DNA of 64,000 bases from an uncultured Oscillospiraceae bacterium (GTDB lineage: Bacteria; Bacillota; Clostridia; Oscillospirales; Oscillospiraceae), in contig CAKTJX010000002.1 in assembly GCA_934569045.1 (NCBI GenBank), forward strand, positions 51,169 to 115,168. Reading direction: 5' to 3'. This document shows, in pieces, positions 16,058-23,938 of the stretch. The notes below the pieces were generated by a model. The model did not search any database, had not been told where the DNA came from, and worked only from the letters and a program-made list of their open reading frames with translations. Position numbers and translations under genes: made by a program. Position 1 is the stretch's first letter. Each line of letters starts with the position of its first letter.

Positions 16058-16648
16058 TTATCCGTTGCATTCCTTTACCCATCTCAAAAAGGTGCTAGGC
16101 GTCACTCCAAGCTGTTTTGCCGCCGCTCTTGCGGATAATTCCCCATGTAGCCACTGCTCTTTCAACGATTCCAGACCGTTCGGTCGTTCCATAGGCTTTC
16201 TCCCAAATTTCACTCCGTTTCGCTTTGCCGCGGCGATTCCCTCTGCCTGCCGCTGCCGGATGAACTCCCGCTCCGTCTGGGCTACATAGGGCAGGAGCTG
16301 CAAAACAATGTCCGCAATCAGCGTTCCGGTCAGGTCCCGGTTTTGCCGGGTGTCCAGCAGCGGCATATCCAGCACCACAATGGCCGCCTGTTTTTCCTTG
16401 GTGATGATCCGCCACTGCTCCAGGATTTCCTCATAATTCCGCCCCAACCGGTCGATGCTCTTTACCACTAGAGTGTCATCCTTTTTTAGTTTCCGAACCA
16501 TTTTCTTGTAGTTCTTCCGCTCAAAGTCCTTTCCGGATTGTTTGTCCATGTAGATTCGGTTATGAGGAATCCCAAACTCCTGCATTGCAATGAGCTGCCT
16601 CTGCTCATTTTGTTCTCTTGTGAAAACACGGATATACCCATATTCCAT
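16058..16648 (-). CDS. Serine recombinase (resolvase/invertase) with Phe at the catalytic Ser position
   Basis: A 196-residue protein with the full resolvase domain ('YIRVFTREQNEQRQL' at the N-terminus, 'KSIDRLGRNYEEI', 'FIRQRQAEGIAAAKRNGVKFGRK') and a C-terminal helix-turn-helix ('SARAAAKQLGVTPSTFLRWV'). In the family the first motif reads RVST, and that serine attacks DNA. Here the codon is TTC (Phe), one transition from TCC (Ser). The protein may therefore bind DNA but not cut it, unless the change is a sequencing error. The ATG at 16648 has GGAGG upstream. Confidence 0.88.
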   Translation of the reverse strand: MEYGYIRVFTREQNEQRQLIAMQEFGIPHNRIYMDKQSGKDFERKNYKKMVRKLKKDDTLVVKSIDRLGRNYEEILEQWRIITKEKQAAIVVLDMPLLDTRQNRDLTGTLIADIVLQLLPYVAQTEREFIRQRQAEGIAAAKRNGVKFGRKPMERPNGLESLKEQWLHGELSARAAAKQLGVTPSTFLRWVKECNG

Positions 16649-16661
16649 AATACAAACCTCC

Positions 16662-16685
16662 AATTTATCGGTATCCGGATAAATT
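16662..16685. repeat. Inverted repeat upstream of the resolvase gene
   Basis: AATTTATC and GATAAATT flank an 8-bp centre. The palindrome ends 13 bp before the resolvase start codon and could be an autoregulatory or recombination (res-like) site. Confidence 0.55.
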
Positions 16686-16792
16686 GTAATACAGTTTGCT
16701 AACCGTGTTGTATGAGATGGATAGAGGTATATCACTAATATTAAAAATCCAGACGATGTATCATAGCAGTGATAAATCGTCCGGAGGTTTTT

Positions 16793-16870
16793 ATGGATAC
16801 CAGAGAAGCCAGCGCAAATCGAATTCGCCAGTTGTGCAACCCGGCACTGCTGGCACAAAACTCAATATGA
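16793..16870 (+). pseudogene. Stub of an XRE-family regulator
   Basis: A 25-codon frame with GGAGG 5 bp before its ATG begins MDTREASANRIRQLCN, which reads like the first helix of an XRE/Cro regulator. It then leaves the family pattern and stops. I take it as the 5' remnant of a regulator gene truncated by rearrangement next to the resolvase and tRNA gene. It is too short to identify further. Confidence 0.45.
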
Positions 16871-16887
16871 AATGTCTCGCATATAAA

Positions 16888-16933
16888 CAAAAAATCCGAA
16901 CCCACTCCCCACAGGGAAGAAGTTCGGATTTTT
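16888..16933 (-). terminator. Terminator of the tRNA-Val transcript
   Basis: AAAATCCGAAC and GTTCGGATTTTT form a long stem with T-runs on both strands, immediately downstream of the tRNA on the minus strand. Confidence 0.8.
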
Positions 16934-16939
16934 CATGTA

Positions 16940-17016
16940 TGGTGGACGATATAGGACTCGAACCTATGACCTTCCGCACGTCAAGCGGATGCTCTAGCCA
17001 GCTGAGCTAATCGTCC
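16940..17016 (-). tRNA. tRNA-Val(GAC)
   Basis: A complete cloverleaf on the minus strand: acceptor GGACGAT/ATCGTCC, D-arm GCTC/GAGC, anticodon stem TCCGC/GCGGA with loop TTGACGT (anticodon GAC), T-arm with TTCGAGT, and an encoded CCA end. It lies beside the resolvase and the XRE stub, a common setting for integration. Confidence 0.96.
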
Positions 17017-17123
17017 ATGTGTTCTCAAGCGGGCCGCTCGGAACAGTTAGGATTATATCGCATGGAGGAGAAAATGTCAAGCATTATTTTTTGTTTTTCA
17101 GAAAATAATGTCGAACCACCGGT

Positions 17124-17654
17124 TCACGCCGCCGAAGAGGCGGTTTCCTCCGCCCCCAGGATGGTGAGCAGGGTGTTCATGATCTGGGTGCAGGACTGGG
17201 GCCAGGGGTAGCTGTCGGTTTCGTAGCCGGCGTTGTCCATCAGTTCCTGGGCGTTGTCTCCGGTCAGGGCCTCGTAGGTGTCCCGTATCAGTTCAAACTT
17301 CCGGGCGAGCTCCTGGCTGTCCTTCCCCTGTTTCCAGGTGTTCAGGGCGGCAACCATCTCGTTCTCGCTGATGCCGGTGGACTTGCACCAATCCAGCAGC
17401 TTGGCGGTATAGGGGACAGAAGTCAGGGTGCAGCCGGCGGTGCCGGGGAATACATTCTCCTCAATCTGATCCAGCAGACGGGTCAGCTCCTCCGTTCCTT
17501 GGGTCTGAACCGCGCTGACGGTGGCCTTCGTCTGGATTTCCGGCATGGTAGCCACCGTGGTCGCGGAGGCAGGGGCGGTTCTGCTCTGGCAGGCCGACAT
17601 CATCACGCAGAGCAGGCCCAGGGCCGCCGCCGCGATTTTCCTCGTGTATAGCAT
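17124..17654 (-). CDS. Hypothetical lipoprotein
   Basis: A 176-residue protein with a lipoprotein signal peptide (lipobox MSAC about residue 22), a Thr/Ala-rich linker to about residue 50, and a helical domain with two cysteines ('TAGCTLTSVP', 'LLDWCKSTG') and 'NTWKQGKDSQELARKFELI'. I do not recognise the domain. It stands alone between tRNA-Val and LysR with its own promoter. Confidence 0.75.
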   Translation of the reverse strand: MLYTRKIAAAALGLLCVMMSACQSRTAPASATTVATMPEIQTKATVSAVQTQGTEELTRLLDQIEENVFPGTAGCTLTSVPYTAKLLDWCKSTGISENEMVAALNTWKQGKDSQELARKFELIRDTYEALTGDNAQELMDNAGYETDSYPWPQSCTQIMNTLLTILGAEETASSAA

Positions 17655-17722
17655 TCCGTTTCCTCCAAACAGATTTCAAATCGGTTACGTCTCGGTTACA
17701 TAACTCCGAGCTCCTGAAATGC

Positions 17723-17750
17723 ATTATACTGTTTTTTGGTACAAAATCAA
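17723..17750 (-). promoter_or_regulatory. Promoter of the hypothetical lipoprotein gene
   Basis: Minus strand TTGATT, 16-bp spacer, perfect TATAAT, about 70 bp before the start codon. Confidence 0.65.
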
Positions 17751-17841
17751 CCATCTAAAGAAAATTTTAACCACATTTTAATAAACTGCCTAATTTGGCC
17801 CAAAGTGAGAAATGAAAAACTGTATAATTTTGTAACTTTTG

Positions 17842-18762
17842 TTACTTTCCAGTATTCCTCCGCGGCGTCAGCCCCTCCAGGGCCTTGACGCAGAGCGACA
17901 GCGCCGGGTTTCGGTTGTCCCCGCGCCACACCGCCACGATTTCCTCCACCTCCTTCTCCCCCGTCAGGGGCACAAAGCACAGGTTGTCCGCATGGTAAAG
18001 CTTGGTGGTACAGTAGTCCGGCAGGATGGAGATTCCCTCCTCCGAGGCCACCATCATCAGGATGCTCTCGGCATCGGAGGAGCGGAAGAGGATATTGGGC
18101 TTGAACCCCGCCTGCCGGTAGAGCTCCATATAAAAAGCGTCCCCATAGGATTCCATATCCGCCGAAGGAGACATATAGAGGATATTCTCCCCCAGAAGCT
18201 CCTGCCGCAGCAGACTTTCCCGCTTGGCCAGCGGGTGCCCCTGGTACAGCGCCACCACCAGCCGCACCTGCTCCACGGTGCGGTAGGCCGCCTCCGGGTT
18301 CTGCTTCAGGTTGGTGGAGTCCCAGGTGAATACCAGATCGTAAGCGCCGCTGAGCACCCCCGCCGACAGCACATCCGTAGAGCACCGGTAGAAACTCACC
18401 AGGATATCCGGGTGCGCCCGGTGGAACCGCTGCATCCAGACGGACAGGTCGCTGCGCTCATAGCCGCAGACATAGCCGATTTTCAGACTGCCGGACATGC
18501 CGATGGCCGCGCCATGGGTCATCTCCACCGCCCGGTTCATCCGTTCCAGAATGGCCCGGGCTTCCGAAAGGAAAATCTCCCCCGCCTCCGTCAGGGCCAC
18601 CGGGCGGGTGGAGCGGTCAAACAGCGCGCAGCCCAGGGTCTGCTCCAGAAGGCGGATCTGCTGGGTGATAGCGGTCTGGGAGATGTAAAACTGCTCCGCC
18701 GCCTTGGTAAAGCTCAAATTCTCTGCCGCCGCCACAAAGTACTTTAATTGGTTTTGATTCAT
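17842..18762 (-). CDS. LysR-family transcriptional regulator
   Basis: A 306-residue LysR regulator: N-terminal winged helix ('LKYFVAAAENLSFTKAAEQF', 'ISQTAITQQIRLLEQTLGC') and a ligand-binding domain from about residue 90 ('IGMSGSLKIGYVCGYE'). The start at MNQNQLKYF was preferred over an ATG 18 bp upstream because AGGCGG is correctly spaced and it fits the family. It is divergent from the sodium symporter gene with 111 bp between them, so that gene is its most likely target. Confidence 0.9.
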   Translation of the reverse strand: MNQNQLKYFVAAAENLSFTKAAEQFYISQTAITQQIRLLEQTLGCALFDRSTRPVALTEAGEIFLSEARAILERMNRAVEMTHGAAIGMSGSLKIGYVCGYERSDLSVWMQRFHRAHPDILVSFYRCSTDVLSAGVLSGAYDLVFTWDSTNLKQNPEAAYRTVEQVRLVVALYQGHPLAKRESLLRQELLGENILYMSPSADMESYGDAFYMELYRQAGFKPNILFRSSDAESILMMVASEEGISILPDYCTTKLYHADNLCFVPLTGEKEVEEIVAVWRGDNRNPALSLCVKALEGLTPRRNTGK

Positions 18763-18814
18763 GGAAACGCCGCCTAACATAAGTTTTTCTTATTATATTA
18801 TGGCGTATCCGCCG

Positions 18815-18843
18815 TTGTCAACCCTGCTTTCCGGCGATAGAAT
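18815..18843 (+). promoter_or_regulatory. Promoter of the sodium symporter gene, with possible LysR site
   Basis: TTGTCA, 17-bp spacer, TAGAAT. About 25 bp upstream, ATAAG-TTTTT-CTTAT (18779-18793) is an inverted repeat of the T-N11-A kind bound by LysR proteins. Confidence 0.6.
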
Positions 18844-18873
18844 AGGGTTACTTTGCGGAAGAGAGGAACAAAT

Positions 18874-20229
18874 ATGGAAAGAGAATCGTTTGGGTCCCGC
18901 CTGGGATTTCTGCTGGTCAGCGCAGGCTGCGCGGTAGGCATTGGCAATGTGTGGAAATTCCCCTATGTGGTGGGTCAGAACGGCGGCGGCTGGTTTGTGC
19001 TGCTGTATCTGCTGTTTCTGGTGATCATGGGTCTGCCGGTGCTGACCATGGAGCTGGCCGTAGGTCGGGCCAGCCGGAAGAGCGCCGTTCAGGGCTACCA
19101 GGCTCTGGAGAAGAAGGGCAGCAAATGGCATATCCACGGCTGGTTCGCCATCGGCGGCTGCTATATGCTGATGATGTACTACACCACCGTCTCCGGCTGG
19201 ATGATCAGCTACTTCTATAAATTCGCCACAGGCCGCTTTGCTGCCGGCATGGACACCGCCCAGTGCGGCCAGGTTTTCAGCCAGATGCTGGCAAACCCCG
19301 TGGAGATGGGCTTCTGGATGGTAGTGACCGTGCTGGCGGGCTTTCTGATTTGCAGCAAGGGGCTGCAAAACGGGCTGGAAAAAATCAGCAAGGTGATGAT
19401 GACCGGCCTGCTGGTGCTCATTGTGGTGCTGGCCGCCCACAGCCTGACCCTCAGCGGGGCGAAGAGCGGGCTTTCCTTCTATCTGGTGCCCAATGCCGAG
19501 AATGTCCGGCAGGCGGGTCTGGGCAATGTGATCAGCGCCGCCATGAATCAATCCTTTTTTACCCTGAGCCTGGGCGTGGCCGCCATGGAGATCTTCGGCA
19601 GCTATATGAGTAAGGACAATACATTGCTCAGCGAGGGCGGGCGAATCTGCGCCCTGGATACCTTTGTGGCCCTGGTGGCAGGCCTGATCATCTTCCCCGC
19701 CTGCTTCAGCTACGGCGTGGAGGTTAACGCGGGGCCCAGCCTGATTTTCATTACCCTGCCCAACGTCTTTGTGAACATGGCCGGGGGCCGGATCTGGGGG
19801 AGCCTGTTCTTCCTGTTCATGACCTTTGCCAGCTTCTCCACGGTGATTGCCGTGTTTGAAAACCTCATGTCCTCCTGCATGGACAACCTGGGCTGGAGCC
19901 GGAAGAAGGCTGCCGTCTTCAACTGCGTCTTCGTCCTCATCGCCAGCCTGCCCTGTGTGCTGGGCTACAACGTGTGGAGCAATCTCCACCTGATCGGCGG
20001 CCGGGACGTGCTGGACAGCGAGGATTTCCTGGTCAGCAATCTGCTGCTGCCCCTGGGCTCCCTCGTCTATCTGCTGTTCTGCGTCACCAAGTGGGGCTGG
20101 GGCTTTGAAAACTACCAGCAGGAGGCCAATACCGGCAAGGGCCCCAAGGTTGCAGGGTGGATGAAATACTATTTCCGCTTTATCCTGCCGGTGCTGATTC
20201 TGGTAATTCTGGTAGAAGGACTGCTTTAA
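18874..20229 (+). CDS. Neurotransmitter:sodium symporter (NSS/SNF) family transporter
   Basis: A 451-residue, roughly 11-12-helix transporter related to LeuT and MhsT. The first helix carries the family motif 'SAGCAVGIGNVWKFPYVVGQNGGG', and 'SQ/NQSFFTLSLGVAAMEIFGSYM' matches the sodium/substrate region of helix 6. Such proteins import amino acids or amines with sodium. The ATG at 18874 has GAGAGGA upstream. It is divergent from LysR and ends close to a family C repeat. Confidence 0.92.
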   Translation: MERESFGSRLGFLLVSAGCAVGIGNVWKFPYVVGQNGGGWFVLLYLLFLVIMGLPVLTMELAVGRASRKSAVQGYQALEKKGSKWHIHGWFAIGGCYMLMMYYTTVSGWMISYFYKFATGRFAAGMDTAQCGQVFSQMLANPVEMGFWMVVTVLAGFLICSKGLQNGLEKISKVMMTGLLVLIVVLAAHSLTLSGAKSGLSFYLVPNAENVRQAGLGNVISAAMNQSFFTLSLGVAAMEIFGSYMSKDNTLLSEGGRICALDTFVALVAGLIIFPACFSYGVEVNAGPSLIFITLPNVFVNMAGGRIWGSLFFLFMTFASFSTVIAVFENLMSSCMDNLGWSRKKAAVFNCVFVLIASLPCVLGYNVWSNLHLIGGRDVLDSEDFLVSNLLLPLGSLVYLLFCVTKWGWGFENYQQEANTGKGPKVAGWMKYYFRFILPVLILVILVEGLL

Positions 20230-20350
20230 GGGGCGCTGTTTGCGCCCCAATGAAATCCGGCCTGCGGCCGGGTGAAATCTGCCGGACGACAGATTTCACC
20301 CGGCCGCAGGCCGGATTTCATTGGAGCTGCCGCATCCCCGCGGCAGCTCC
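20230..20350. repeat. Two family C hairpin ladders head to head
   Basis: Directly after the symporter stop comes a terminator-like stem (GGGGCGC/GCGCCCC, 20230-20248). Then 33-bp perfect inverted arms follow (20249-20281 and 20290-20322; AATGAAATC, CGGCC-GGCCG hairpin, GGTGAAATCTG), joined by an 8-base loop. A second terminator-like stem (GGAGCTGCCGC/GCGGCAGCTCC, 20323-20350) faces the kinase gene that converges from the other side. Each half reads as one ladder belonging to one gene. Confidence 0.85.
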
Positions 20351-20430
20351 TGGCAGCTCCTTGTTCTCATGCTTCCAGCTTGGCGGCCTTTTTTCGCCGG
20401 AGCGGCGCAAAGCCAGCCGCAGCTGTCATC

Positions 20431-21336
20431 TTACTCCATATTCTGGGCAATCCGGATGCCGCCCACGGCCGGGGAGACCGTGTTGACCACCACCGGGGCC
20501 AGCTTCTCCATAGCCTCTACCGCCTGGGCCCGGAAGCAGCCGCTCTTGAACAGCCCGCCGGACAGGACGATTTTCAGATTCTCCTCGCCTTTGGCACGCA
20601 GGTTCTCCAGCATCCGGCCCGCATACAGCGTCAGGCTGTCCACCGCGCCCTGCCGCAGCTTCTTGCACAGGGGGGACTCGGCGGTTTCCAGAACGATGGA
20701 CGCGAAGGAGGCAATCTCATCGCCCTTGGTCAGGTTGGAGAGCCTGTAGAGCATCTCCTCCCTGCCGCCGCCCTGGGGCAGAAGCTTCTGCTCCACCGCC
20801 CGGAAGGTAAAGCAGTCCTCCCGGCAGCCGTCCAGCCAAAGGGTCATCTCCCGCAAGAGCCGACAGGCCATCCAGTAGCCGGAGCCCAGATCGGAGAAGG
20901 AATAGTTCCAGCCGCCGATGCGGCTGGTCCGGCCCTGGCTGTCCACGCCCACCACGATGGAGCCCGTGCCCGCGATTACCACCACGCCGGGCACATCCGC
21001 CGCCGCCCAGAAGGGCAGCACCGCATCGTTGACCACCAGCGTTTTTTCCGGCGGGAAACCCGCCTGCTGGATCATGGCCTCATAGACCACCCGGTCCTCC
21101 GGCGTATCGCAGCCGGACATGCCCCAGACGCTCTTTGTAATATGGCTGGCCCGGATGCCGGAATTCTCCATCCGGCGAACCAGCTCCCGCATATTGGCAA
21201 AGGCCGCGGCGTTGCCCACGGACTTAAAGCTGGTGGCCCCACCGGCCAGGGACAGAAGAATTTTGCCGTCTCCCTCCGCCACGCACAGCTCCGTTTTGGT
21301 GCCGCCGCCATCTACGCTTAGATAAAGCTTGCTCAT
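20431..21336 (-). CDS. BadF/BadG/BcrA/BcrD-type ATPase, N-acetylglucosamine kinase-like
   Basis: A 301-residue actin-fold ATPase. The phosphate-1 motif is DGGGTKTEL at residues 9-17, the adenosine region is visible as VIAGTGSIVVG, and 'GGLFKSGCF' follows later. Length and motifs fit the GlcNAc-kinase branch rather than the activators of radical dehydratases, as no CxxC-type iron-sulfur ligands are obvious. It would phosphorylate an amino sugar in the cytoplasm. It stands alone. Confidence 0.85.
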   Translation of the reverse strand: MSKLYLSVDGGGTKTELCVAEGDGKILLSLAGGATSFKSVGNAAAFANMRELVRRMENSGIRASHITKSVWGMSGCDTPEDRVVYEAMIQQAGFPPEKTLVVNDAVLPFWAAADVPGVVVIAGTGSIVVGVDSQGRTSRIGGWNYSFSDLGSGYWMACRLLREMTLWLDGCREDCFTFRAVEQKLLPQGGGREEMLYRLSNLTKGDEIASFASIVLETAESPLCKKLRQGAVDSLTLYAGRMLENLRAKGEENLKIVLSGGLFKSGCFRAQAVEAMEKLAPVVVNTVSPAVGGIRIAQNME

Positions 21337-21501
21337 ATTCGTTTCCCCCTAAGAGTCACAGAATTCCGAGTATTCTGCATCTATGTATAATTTAGTACAC
21401 TTTGCGCCAAAAAGCAACAGGCAAATTGCGAGCCGGAAGCTTTACAGACAAGGAATGCCGGGGTATAATACCTTTAATATTCTTCTTCATGCGAGGACCC
21501 T

Positions 21502-22530
21502 ATGAAAAAACATCTGATATTCTTTCTCTGTCTTCTGCTGCTCACCGGCTGCGCGGGGAGCGGTGAAGCTTCCCAGTCCTCCAGCCGGTATCTTACCAGC
21601 ATGGATACCGTCATGACCCTGACGGCCTACGGCCCCCGGCGGGAAGAGGCCCTGGATGTGGCCCAGGCGGAAATTCTGCGGCTCAACGACCTGATGAGCG
21701 TCGGGAGCCCCGACAGCGAAATCTCCCAACTGAATGAGGCAGGCTCCGGAACCCTCAGCCAGGACACCGCATACCTCCTGGGCCGCGCCCTGGACCTGTA
21801 CCGGGAAACCGGCGGAGTCTTTGATGTGACCGTGTATCCGCTTGTAAAGCTCTGGGGCTTTTTTGATCAGAACTATCATGTGCCCACGGAGGAGGAGCTT
21901 GCCGATGCCCTCGCCCTGGTGGGCTCTGACCGGATCACCTTTGACGAAAGCATCGGCAATGTGACCCTGGGGACCGGGCAGCAGATCGACCTGGGAGGCA
22001 TCGGCAAGGGCTATGCCTCCCAGCGCGTCACGGATCTGCTGCGCGCCCAGGGGGTTACCTCTGCCCTGCTCAGTCTGGGCGGCAACATCCAGTGTCTGGG
22101 GGCCAAGCCCGACGGGAGCCCCTGGAACATCGGCATCCGGGACCCCTGGAGCCAGAGCGGAGACCTGTACGCCGCCGTGAAGGTGACGGACAAGGCCGTA
22201 ATCACCTCCGGCGGATATGAGCGCTATTTTGAGGACCCGGAAACCGGGAAAATCTACCGCCACATCTTAGACCCCCGCACCGGCTCCCCGGCGGAGAGCT
22301 GCCTCAGCTCCGTGTCCATCGTCACCTCTGACGGCACCCTGGGCGATGGGCTCTCCACCGCCCTGTATATCCTGGGTCTTGCCGATGCCACGCAGTTCTG
22401 GCGCAGCCACGCGGAGGAATTCGATGCCATCTTCATCACCGACGACGGCACGCTCTACGCAACAGAGGGCCTGCGTGGGAGCATTCAGTCGGAGCATGAG
22501 ATTCGGTTTATCCCAAAAAAAATCTCGTAG
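21502..22530 (+). CDS. apbE: FAD:protein FMN transferase (ApbE)
   Basis: A 342-residue lipoprotein with lipobox LTGC (Cys17) that covalently attaches FMN to threonine residues of membrane flavoproteins. Family landmarks: 'YLTSMDTVMTLTAYG', 'GGVFDVTVYPLVKLWGF', 'QQIDLGGIGKGYASQRV', 'SLGGNIQCLG' and 'HILDPRTGSPAES'. No Rnf/Nqr or other target is encoded nearby. Its stop codon TAG (22528-22530) lies inside the left arm of a family B repeat. Confidence 0.95.
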   Translation: MKKHLIFFLCLLLLTGCAGSGEASQSSSRYLTSMDTVMTLTAYGPRREEALDVAQAEILRLNDLMSVGSPDSEISQLNEAGSGTLSQDTAYLLGRALDLYRETGGVFDVTVYPLVKLWGFFDQNYHVPTEEELADALALVGSDRITFDESIGNVTLGTGQQIDLGGIGKGYASQRVTDLLRAQGVTSALLSLGGNIQCLGAKPDGSPWNIGIRDPWSQSGDLYAAVKVTDKAVITSGGYERYFEDPETGKIYRHILDPRTGSPAESCLSSVSIVTSDGTLGDGLSTALYILGLADATQFWRSHAEEFDAIFITDDGTLYATEGLRGSIQSEHEIRFIPKKIS

Positions 22531-22626
22531 GGGCGGCTACCAGCCGCCCGAAAGGTGTCGAGCGGGAACGGTGAAGATGAAGTGCCCAGACCCGTCCAAT
22601 TCTGGGCGGCTGGTAGCCGCCCCTAC
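22527..22626. repeat. Family B intergenic repeat
   Basis: Two perfectly complementary 23-bp arms (22527-22549 and 22604-22626), each itself a hairpin (GGGCGGCT/AGCCGCCC), enclose 54 bp. Copies recur at 43.6 and 51.0 kb, with single-hairpin versions near 16.0 and 30.7 kb. Confidence 0.88.
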
Positions 22627-22747
22627 TGGCGCTCAAATACGGAAGCCTCCCGCCAGGGGGCTTTTCTTTTTGCCGTTCACAAATTGTCTGTTGAAATGAA
22701 AAATGAATTATGTTACTATTACAGTAATTGGATTCAGGAGGAAAAAC

Positions 22748-23395
22748 ATGGACGACGAGAAGATCAAGGCCCAGATCGGCCTGAATATTGCTTCCTGCCG
22801 GAAAAGCGCGAGGCTGACCCAGGCGGGGCTGGCGGAAAAGCTGAATTACTCCGATAAGGCCGTTTCCAAATGGGAGCGGGGGGAGTCCGTGCCGGATGTG
22901 CTGACGCTGATGCAGCTGTCCCAGCTGTTCGGTGTCAGCGTGGACCGGCTGGTGGGGGAGCCCTCTTTGGCTGACAGCCAGCTCCCGGAGCCGGAGGACA
23001 CCGTCCCCCAGAAGCCCGCCGCCCGGAAGGGTATCATCCAGGCCCTTTCCAGCACCCTTGTCTGGTTCGTGGCGCTGTTCTTTTTTGTCGTCATTTCCTC
23101 CATGGGCATTTCCTACAGCTGGCTTGCCTTCTTCTATGCGGTGCCGGTCAACGCCATCGTCCTTTTGAGCCTGCGCTCCGCCTGGCACCTGTACAGCTGG
23201 AACATGGCGCTGATCTCCATCATCGTATGGGGCTGCCTTACCAGCCTGTATGTCTCCCTGCAGGTCTTTCTGGGTATCTCCGTGTGGAAGCTGTTCCTGC
23301 TGGGCATCCCCGGGCAGATCGCCATTTTCCTGTGGTTCCGCATGTTCCGCGCCCCGGCCCAGAGCGTTAAGGAGGAAGAAAACGATGGTGAATAA
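22748..23395 (+). CDS. XRE-family regulator with C-terminal membrane domain
   Basis: A 215-residue protein: residues 5-70 are an XRE helix-turn-helix ('SRK..RLTQAGLAEKLNYSDKAVSKWERGE' pattern, followed by 'LMQLSQLFGVSVDRLVG'), then a Pro-rich linker, then four hydrophobic segments from about residue 95. Membrane-tethered XRE proteins of this build are frequent in Clostridia and may sense membrane state. AGGAGG lies 7 bp before the ATG. The gene overlaps the next by 11 bp. Confidence 0.85.
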   Translation: MDDEKIKAQIGLNIASCRKSARLTQAGLAEKLNYSDKAVSKWERGESVPDVLTLMQLSQLFGVSVDRLVGEPSLADSQLPEPEDTVPQKPAARKGIIQALSSTLVWFVALFFFVVISSMGISYSWLAFFYAVPVNAIVLLSLRSAWHLYSWNMALISIIVWGCLTSLYVSLQVFLGISVWKLFLLGIPGQIAIFLWFRMFRAPAQSVKEEENDGE

Positions 23396-23921
23396 GAAAG
23401 AACTCCGGGCCATGATCCGCCAGAAAAAACGGGCCATGACCCCGGCGGAAATGGAAGAAAAAAGCCACCTTTTGGGCGAAAAATTCCGTGCCTGCCCCCA
23501 GTACGCCGCCGCGAAGACCATTTACGGCTACCTTCCCTATAATCAGGAGGTCCGCACCGTGCCCATGCTGCGGCAGGCCCTGGAGGACGGCAAGCAGGTG
23601 GCCGTTCCGAAGGTCTATGGGGATGATATGAAATTTATTCTCCTGTCCGACCTAGATCAGGTTGCCCCCGGCTACGCCGGAATCCCGGAGCCCATTGCGG
23701 ACGGCCCGGAGGCGGCAGACCCCGGCGCGTTGGTGCTGATGCCCGGGCTGGTCTTCGACCCCCAGGGCCACCGAATCGGCTACGGCGGCGGGTTTTACGA
23801 CCGCTTCCTCAGCCGGGAGCCGAACCACCCCACCGTAGCCCTGTGCTACGATTTTCAGGTGCTTGACAAGCTGGAAACAGAGGAATTTGACATCCCGGTG
23901 GACTTGGTCCTCTGGGCATAA
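23385..23921 (+). CDS. 5-formyltetrahydrofolate cyclo-ligase
   Basis: A 178-residue enzyme that converts 5-formyl-THF to 5,10-methenyl-THF with ATP. The family motifs are visible: the basic N-terminal 'IRQKKRAMTPAEMEEKS', 'YLPYNQEVRTVPML', and the phosphate-binding 'DPQGHRIGYGGGFYDRFL'. The start overlaps the XRE gene by 11 bp, so translation is coupled. Confidence 0.94.
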   Translation: MVNKKELRAMIRQKKRAMTPAEMEEKSHLLGEKFRACPQYAAAKTIYGYLPYNQEVRTVPMLRQALEDGKQVAVPKVYGDDMKFILLSDLDQVAPGYAGIPEPIADGPEAADPGALVLMPGLVFDPQGHRIGYGGGFYDRFLSREPNHPTVALCYDFQVLDKLETEEFDIPVDLVLWA

Positions 23922-23938
23922 CGGGTTAGGAGAATGGA

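Noticed and set aside
20431..21336. Activator of a hydroxyacyl-CoA dehydratase
   Set aside because: The BadF/BcrA family includes such activators, but the usual cluster-binding cysteines are not visible and the motifs fit the GlcNAc-kinase branch better.
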